Under the pieces are notes generated by a model. It saw only the letters and a list, made by a program, of their open reading frames with translations. It did not search any database and was not told the origin of the DNA. The position numbers and the translations under genes were made by a program. A stretch of 64,000 bases of DNA from CAVTTH01 sp963737545 (lineage in GTDB: Bacteria > Verrucomicrobiota > Verrucomicrobiia > Chthoniobacterales > UBA10450), in assembly GCA_963737545.1 (NCBI GenBank), contig CAVTTH010000003.1, positions 558,001 through 622,000 on the forward strand, written 5' to 3'. Shown in pieces: positions 59,165 to 64,000 of the stretch (positions are counted from its first letter, which is position 1; every line of letters begins with the position of its first letter).

Positions 59165-60403
59165 TCACCCGCTTGATCCGCGCAAGGTCACTACCGGCGA
59201 CAACAATCCCGCTCGCCGCGCCGGCACATAACTGGCGATGAAGACTGCGAGAATCGCGAGCATCGTCGCCCAGAAATAGTGATGCCAATCCCAGCTCACA
59301 AGGAAGGTATTCGCGTAGAGCAAGCCCCGCACTTTGATCGGAATATGCGATACGCCCCACGTCATCAGGGCGCCGAACCCGCAACCGATGAAAGATCCGG
59401 CCGCAGCAATCATCGCGCCTTGCCAGAGAAAAATGGCACTGATGTCGGCGCGCCGATAGCCCATCGACCGAAGGATCGCGATCTCCTTCAACTTGGCGAG
59501 CACGGTCATGGTGAGGACATTAAAAATTCCAAAGCCCGCCAGCAAAATAATGAGCGAAACAGTGATGGCAGCCGACACTCGCAAAGTCACAAAAAGTTGC
59601 AGATTACCCTCTTCGCGCGCCTGCCAGCTTTCGGCCTCCTGGTGAAAGAGCATTTCAAAATGCTTCGCCAGCGCAGGAGCCCGCTCCGGATCGCGCAATT
59701 TGTAGATAATCATGGAAGCGCTGTATGGCTTCAGCAGTAGTTTCTGCGCGACTCTTGCGTGACAATAAATGCGGGTAGCGTCGTTCGATCCAATGCCGCT
59801 GCGGGCGACGGCGGCGACTGTGAAACGCTGGTATTCGCCGCCCGGCGAGAGCAATTGCAGCGTCCCGCCGGCACTTACGGCAAGCGCTTCCGACAGCCGC
59901 GATCCAATAATCACCGATGCCGGATTATTCCGAAAGTCGTCAAAGCTTCCGTCAATGATCTGGCTTCGCAAATTCGTCGCCTGAATATACGTGGCCGGAT
60001 CGATCCCGAATAAATTTGCGGTTGCAGTTTCAAAGCCGGCGCGCGCGCTGAGCAGGCCGCGCAAGACCGGAGAACAAGCTGCGACATTTGAGAATTGCCG
60101 GCTCACCCGCATGATTCCACCGGGATCGACGATGCCTTCGAGGTAACGGCGATGCGCTGCGTTCGCATTTGAGCTTTTTCCTGCGACCGGCAGCCCTCTG
60201 CCCGATGGTTGAAAACGCGAAAAAAGCGCGAGCGCGCCGTTGCTGCCGAGATTCGATTCGATGAAATTCTCCGCAAACCCGGCCGTCTGAGCCTGGGTGC
60301 AGATGAAAATGGCGACGCCGAAAACAACGCCGCCCAAACTCAGGATGAACGATCGCTTCCGGTGCGTCAGAAACCGGAGCGCGATGTAGAGGGGAGGGTT
60401 CAC
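59165..60403 (-). CDS. ABC transporter permease (FtsX/LolC/MacB type)
   Basis: A 412-aa permease. Residues 16-38 form a first membrane helix (FILSLGGVVFGVAIFICTQA), followed by a ~230-residue periplasmic domain (MacB_PCD-like, SVIIGSRLSEALAVSAGGTL). A three-helix FtsX domain follows, with FGIFNVLTMTVLAKLKEIAI and LRSMGYRRADISAIFLWQG, the coupling helix to the ATPase. The partner is probably the ATPase at 56034-56744. Permease and ATPase are separated by a radical SAM gene and an opposite-strand gene, an unusual split. The start overlaps the fusion-protein stop by ATGA. Confidence 0.9.
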   Translation of the reverse strand: MNPPLYIALRFLTHRKRSFILSLGGVVFGVAIFICTQAQTAGFAENFIESNLGSNGALALFSRFQPSGRGLPVAGKSSNANAAHRRYLEGIVDPGGIMRVSRQFSNVAACSPVLRGLLSARAGFETATANLFGIDPATYIQATNLRSQIIDGSFDDFRNNPASVIIGSRLSEALAVSAGGTLQLLSPGGEYQRFTVAAVARSGIGSNDATRIYCHARVAQKLLLKPYSASMIIYKLRDPERAPALAKHFEMLFHQEAESWQAREEGNLQLFVTLRVSAAITVSLIILLAGFGIFNVLTMTVLAKLKEIAILRSMGYRRADISAIFLWQGAMIAAAGSFIGCGFGALMTWGVSHIPIKVRGLLYANTFLVSWDWHHYFWATMLAILAVFIASYVPARRAGLLSPVVTLRGSSG

Positions 60404-61558
60404 TGGGGGACGACTGGCGCCGGAAGCTGGACGGTCCTCTGCCGGACAAATTGTCCGACCCGCAATTTGTCCTGATCGGAAATAATCACGTGATCACCTT
60501 CTGCGATCCCGCTCAGAGCTTCGACGTAATCGAGCGTTCGGTATCCCACCCTGACTGTTCTCGATTGCACCGTCTTGTGCCTAACGAGAAGCACTTGATC
60601 GACCAGCAACGCGCGGGCCGGGAGCAGAAGGACGTTCTCGTGCCGGCCGGTGATAATGTTCATCTCGCCGGTCATTCCGGCGAGAAGGTTTTCCGGCGGA
60701 TTTTCCAGATCCAAAACAATGGTGTAGCGCTGCGTGTCAGGATCAGCGGCTGGTTGGATGGCGGAGACCTTCGCCGTGAACTGACGCGTGCGAAATGCAT
60801 AAACCTGCACGATCGCTTTCATGCCAATTTTCACTTCGCCGACATCTTCTTCGTCCACTTCGCCGCGGACGTAACTCTTGCGCGATGAAATCGTGAAGAG
60901 CTCGCTTCGATCCGCGACGAGTTCGCCTTCGATCGTTTTTATGCCGGTGAGCAGACCGTCCATGGGCGAGCGGATTTCGGTGTTCTTCATTTGCGATTCG
61001 AGTTTTCGACAAGTGTCGTCGAGCACCGCAAGGTTGCGATCGCGTTCGATCTTTTCGTTCCCGAGCAGACCGCGGCAGGCGGTTGACTTCGCTCCTGGCC
61101 TTTTCCTGTTCCACGGCGGGGACATTGTTGAGCGCAGTCAATTTCTCGAGGCGGCTCAGATTGTCCTCCGCAACTTTGAGCGCCTCGGCGGAAGGCAACG
61201 GGAGTTCCGCTCGCTGCTGCGCGGCCCGGAGGTCAGCGCGAGCTTCCTTCAACTGGCGGGCTGTGCTTTCGTCGGAAATCGTGGCCAGCAACTCGCCTTT
61301 CTCGACCGGCTTGCCAATCGCACCGCGTCCCGCGGATAACGCCGGGGCCAGTTGGATGAACCCGGGGTTTTGCGCGCGAACCGGAACGAGCAGAGTTGGC
61401 TCGATTCGAACCGTCCCGTATACAGCCGAGATGGCCGTTCCCCGACGCACAATCGCGACATCCACCACCGGCAAGGTGAGAAAATAGATAGTGCCGATGA
61501 CCAGCAACAATGCGGCCACGGTAACCCAGATGACTCTTTTCGAACGCGGGAGCTTCAA
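60400..61558 (-). pseudogene. Membrane fusion protein (HlyD/RND type) interrupted by a frameshift
   Basis: The first frame (TTG 61558) has one membrane helix (VIWVTVAALLLVIGTIYFLT), a barrel-sandwich half VRAQNPGFIQLAPALSAGRG and a coiled coil ending NNVPAVEQEKARSEVN. After about 61080 the homology continues in a second frame: CRGLLGNEKIERDRNLAVLD, KNTEIRSPMDGLLTGIKTIE and TGEMNIITGRHENVLLLPAR. One indel separates the two. If real, the exporter would lack its periplasmic adaptor; if a sequencing error, the gene is a normal ~385-aa adaptor between the permease and TolC. It overlaps the permease gene by ATGA. Confidence 0.85.
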
Positions 61559-61568
61559 ACTGCTGCAA

Positions 61569-62996
61569 CTAATGCGAATTTCCCGCGGTGTCCCCGGAAA
61601 ATTGAAAGTAGCGGCCGGTCGCGCGATCCCATTCCGCGCGGGCCACATTTTGTTGATAGGCGGCCGACAGCAGGGCGCCTTTGGTCTCGAGAAAGCTGTT
61701 TTCCGCGTTGCGAAATTCCAATTGCGACGAAAGCCCTTCGGCCAGACTTCCCTGCAGCACCATCACATTTTGCTCGGCGGCCGCGACCGCCGCGCTCAAT
61801 GATTTCCAACGTCCTTCGATCGCTCGAAAATTATTGTAGATGCGCTTCAGCTCGAGCGAAACATTCGTTTCGAGTTGACGCACCGAAATTTCATTCATCT
61901 CGCGAATGGCGCGCGCTTGCGCGACCTGGCCGCCCACCTTTCCGTTGTCGATCACTTGCCAGGTGTAGGCGGCGCCGGCGGCCACGTTCGACGAGATGAT
62001 ATTGGTCGAACTGACCGCCACACCCCCCCTCTCCTTTTGAGTCGTGGCGGGAATGTAGGAGGCCGAAAGCGTCGCATCGAGAGCAGGGTAATATGCTGCG
62101 GCGATGATTCTTTGATCTTCATCCGCCGCCTTGACCAGGAGGCGAGCGAGCTTCAAGTCTGGCCGACGACTCAGCGCTAAATCGGTTTCTGCCTCGAGAT
62201 CGTAATTAGTGGTCACAAACTGCAAGGTTCCACCTGGTCGGGCAGCGCTTCCTGCTGGTCCAGGGTCATCTCCCATGCTCGTGGCCAGCGCGAGAAGAGC
62301 GCCTTGATAACCGCGGCGCGCTTCCTCGATGTGAGGATTGAGTTCCTGCTCGAGTAACTTCGCGCTCGCGACCGCTCCCCGATCGGCTTGCCCCGCCTCG
62401 TAACGCGCTGATTGGGTGCTGACATTTTCAGCAAGCCGCTTCCGTTGCGCTTCTCCGAGCTGGCGCAACGAGTCATCAAAAAGCGCCGTGTAAAAGGCAA
62501 TTCGCGTGGCATGAAGCTGTTCAACGATCGCGACGTTCAGGCGTTGCTGTGCGAGGAGGATCTCCACATTGCCGCGGCGACCCGAAGAAGGAATGGCCGC
62601 GTTGAACAACGGTTGCGTAAAGAAACCTCGCGCCGTTCCGAACGGCTGAGTCGGCTTTTCACCCGCGCGTTTCCCGCCCTCAACTCCGCCCAAAACTTGC
62701 ATTCTCACGTTCGGAAGACCGATCGCGCGCAAGACGAGCCGGCGGCCCGCAGCTTGTTCGGCCTCTGTTTTCGCTCCCTGGATGACAGGATTCCTTTCCA
62801 GCGTTCTCGCCATTGCGGCGTCGAGGGTGATCGCCTCCAGGTTCGCCACAAAAAGAGCAAGTATGGCTGCAGCGAAAATAACGGCTCGTTGTAGCCGCCG
62901 TCGTCTCGACGGCAGGGGTTTGGCGGCGTTCACAAAATCGGTCTGCCGCCAGAGATGGCGCCAGCTACAATTGCAAGGCGTGGAATTTCGTCTCAT
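61569..62996 (-). CDS. TolC-family outer membrane efflux protein
   Basis: A 475-aa outer-membrane channel protein: an N-terminal hydrophobic signal (AVIFAAAILALFVANLEA, about 37-54), then the TolC repeat helices (ITLDAAMARTLERNPVIQGA, RLAENVSTQSARYEAGQADR and the second repeat RRPDLKLARLLVKAADEDQR). The C-terminal helix holds GSLAEGLSSQLEFRNAENSF. It is the exit duct of the tripartite exporter. The ATG overlaps the upstream TolC-like gene's stop by ATGA. Confidence 0.92.
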   Translation of the reverse strand: MRRNSTPCNCSWRHLWRQTDFVNAAKPLPSRRRRLQRAVIFAAAILALFVANLEAITLDAAMARTLERNPVIQGAKTEAEQAAGRRLVLRAIGLPNVRMQVLGGVEGGKRAGEKPTQPFGTARGFFTQPLFNAAIPSSGRRGNVEILLAQQRLNVAIVEQLHATRIAFYTALFDDSLRQLGEAQRKRLAENVSTQSARYEAGQADRGAVASAKLLEQELNPHIEEARRGYQGALLALATSMGDDPGPAGSAARPGGTLQFVTTNYDLEAETDLALSRRPDLKLARLLVKAADEDQRIIAAAYYPALDATLSASYIPATTQKERGGVAVSSTNIISSNVAAGAAYTWQVIDNGKVGGQVAQARAIREMNEISVRQLETNVSLELKRIYNNFRAIEGRWKSLSAAVAAAEQNVMVLQGSLAEGLSSQLEFRNAENSFLETKGALLSAAYQQNVARAEWDRATGRYFQFSGDTAGNSH

Positions 62997-64000
62997 CGGC
63001 GATCCAATGTTGACGGCGGTGCCGCGACCTCGAGAATCGGTTTCCCCGTCGCTGGACCTTTTGCAGCTCTTGCTCCGAACCCGAGCACCTCCGGTTCGCG
63101 AGCGGAGGCGCGCGCCAGGCGGGCGAGGGCAACGTTGTGAAGATAGAACGCGCCCAGCCGCGTGGTCCGGGTTCGCGTCACGTCGGACGCGGCCTGAAGA
63201 ACGTCGAGTTGCGTTCCCAATCCCACACTCAGATTTCCCTTTGCGATCTCGAGGGACTCATCCGCATTCTGCACGTTGTGGGTTTCCGATTCGAGGACGC
63301 GATCCGCTTGCTCAAGATCGAGAAAGGCACTCCGCACATCCGAGACAACCGACAGCCGGGTCGCTTCCAGCGCCTGCCGGGCCGCGTCTTGCCGAGCCCG
63401 TGTTGCCTGAAGCCGCCCGCGCGTCGCGTATCCATCGAAAATATGCCAAACGGCATTAAGCCCCACAACATAACCATGGTTGAATTCCGGGCCGACTAAC
63501 GGATCATTCTCGCTATAGATTTCGTAACCGGTGAAGGCTTCCACTCGCGGCCGCGTCTCGCTCCGGTCCAGGATTAATTGCTGGTTCTCGGTTGCGATAT
63601 CTATCTGCCGCACTTTGATTTCCGGCCGCGCGACATCAGCATAGGCGAGACATTCATTCAAATCCGGATGGTGCGGATGATATTGCAGCTCACCCACGGC
63701 CTCGAATTGCGATTGCCCTGTGTTCGAGCGCGGATCAATGCCGAGCAATTCGCGCAATCGCAGATAGGAATTTTGCAATCGCGTCTGCGCATCGATCAGC
63801 TCCGGCTCTTCGTTCGCAAGGGCGACCTCGGCCCGGCTAACGTTTAATGTCCCCACCATCCCAGCCGACAGTCGTTCCCGCTGCGTCTTGAGTTCCTCCT
63901 GGAGAACGCCGACCGATTGCTCGCGGACCCGGACCTTGGCACGATTAAGCAGCACGTCGTAAAACGCGATCCTCACATCCATCGTTACGCGATTGACGAG
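62993..64000 (-). CDS. TolC-family outer membrane efflux protein, partial (5' end outside window)
   Basis: The last ~335 residues of a second TolC-like protein; the frame is open through the window's edge. Repeat features are IAFYDVLLNRAKVRVREQSV, RERLSAGMVGTLNVSRAEVA and VQNADESLEIAKGNLSVGLG followed by TQLDVLQAASDVTRTRT. Two adjacent TolC genes are unusual; either the two form a mixed channel or each serves a different exporter. Coupled to the next gene by ATGA. Confidence 0.92.
   Translation of the reverse strand, partial: LVNRVTMDVRIAFYDVLLNRAKVRVREQSVGVLQEELKTQRERLSAGMVGTLNVSRAEVALANEEPELIDAQTRLQNSYLRLRELLGIDPRSNTGQSQFEAVGELQYHPHHPDLNECLAYADVARPEIKVRQIDIATENQQLILDRSETRPRVEAFTGYEIYSENDPLVGPEFNHGYVVGLNAVWHIFDGYATRGRLQATRARQDAARQALEATRLSVVSDVRSAFLDLEQADRVLESETHNVQNADESLEIAKGNLSVGLGTQLDVLQAASDVTRTRTTRLGAFYLHNVALARLARASAREPEVLGFGARAAKGPATGKPILEVAAPPSTLDRR

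Noticed and set aside
1..64000. CRISPR arrays, rRNA genes, intact transposases or integrases
   Set aside because: Searched by eye on both strands; no regularly spaced repeats, rRNA segments, or full-length mobile-element enzymes were seen.

Overview
The window looks like chromosome of a high-GC Gram-negative bacterium, most likely a soil Verrucomicrobiota (Chthoniobacterales/Spartobacteria-like). The evidence is the cdsA-dxr-rseP order, a long three-domain IspG, a rhomboid with the DUF6576-like tail, YXWGXW-repeat secreted proteins, Kdo transferase and heptosyltransferase genes (LPS), and outer-membrane efflux proteins. Taxonomy is an inference from gene content.

Region 1 (1-19.5 kb) is housekeeping. 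It holds the end of cdsA, dxr (ispC), rseP, a YbjQ-family gene, ispG, a small secreted protein, typA/bipA, yebC, rho and a DUF4112 gene. These are followed by glnE, a rhomboid homologue and a DUF7010 membrane protein on the minus strand, a diacylglycerol-kinase-like gene, an AsmA-like gene, rsmD and waaA. It ends at a tRNA-Glu(UUC) gene.

Region 2 (19.5-40.8 kb) is an accessory island anchored on that tRNA. The last 27 bases of tRNA-Glu recur exactly at 39524-39550, and 24 of them recur at 40820-40843. The island carries mostly minus-strand surface-glycan genes: an MBOAT O-acyltransferase with an SGNH partner, five recognisable SAM methyltransferases (one frameshifted), a sulfatase, a sulfotransferase, a WecE-like aminotransferase, a WecD-like acetyltransferase, a GT2 glycosyltransferase and two large GT-C-like membrane proteins. 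It also holds gene debris: the C-terminus of a BREX BrxD-type ATPase, an excisionase-like HTH, a VanZ tail, and pieces of methyltransferases and glycosyltransferases. No integrase is visible in the window. A short module with one YXWGXW gene lies between the second and third tRNA fragments.

Region 3 (40.8-64 kb) begins with a GT39-like and a heptosyltransferase-like gene. It then holds a dense cluster that I read as a lipid biosynthesis and export locus. It contains an alpha-oxoamine synthase resembling serine palmitoyltransferase, a GNAT protein of the type proposed as bacterial ceramide synthase, and an SDR. Head-group-type enzymes follow: two separate nucleotidyltransferases (one like inositol-1-phosphate cytidylyltransferase), a CDP-alcohol phosphotransferase, a nucleotidyltransferase-like/CDP-alcohol phosphotransferase fusion, a class III aminotransferase, an ATP-grasp-like protein, a HAD phosphatase and a Gfo/Idh/MocA oxidoreductase. 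Two paralogous radical SAM enzymes, a flippase and a MacB-type ABC transporter with a membrane-fusion protein and two TolC-like proteins complete it. Many genes overlap by ATGA, which suggests translational coupling. The most interesting hypothesis is an undescribed sphingolipid-like phospholipid pathway with its own trans-envelope exporter.
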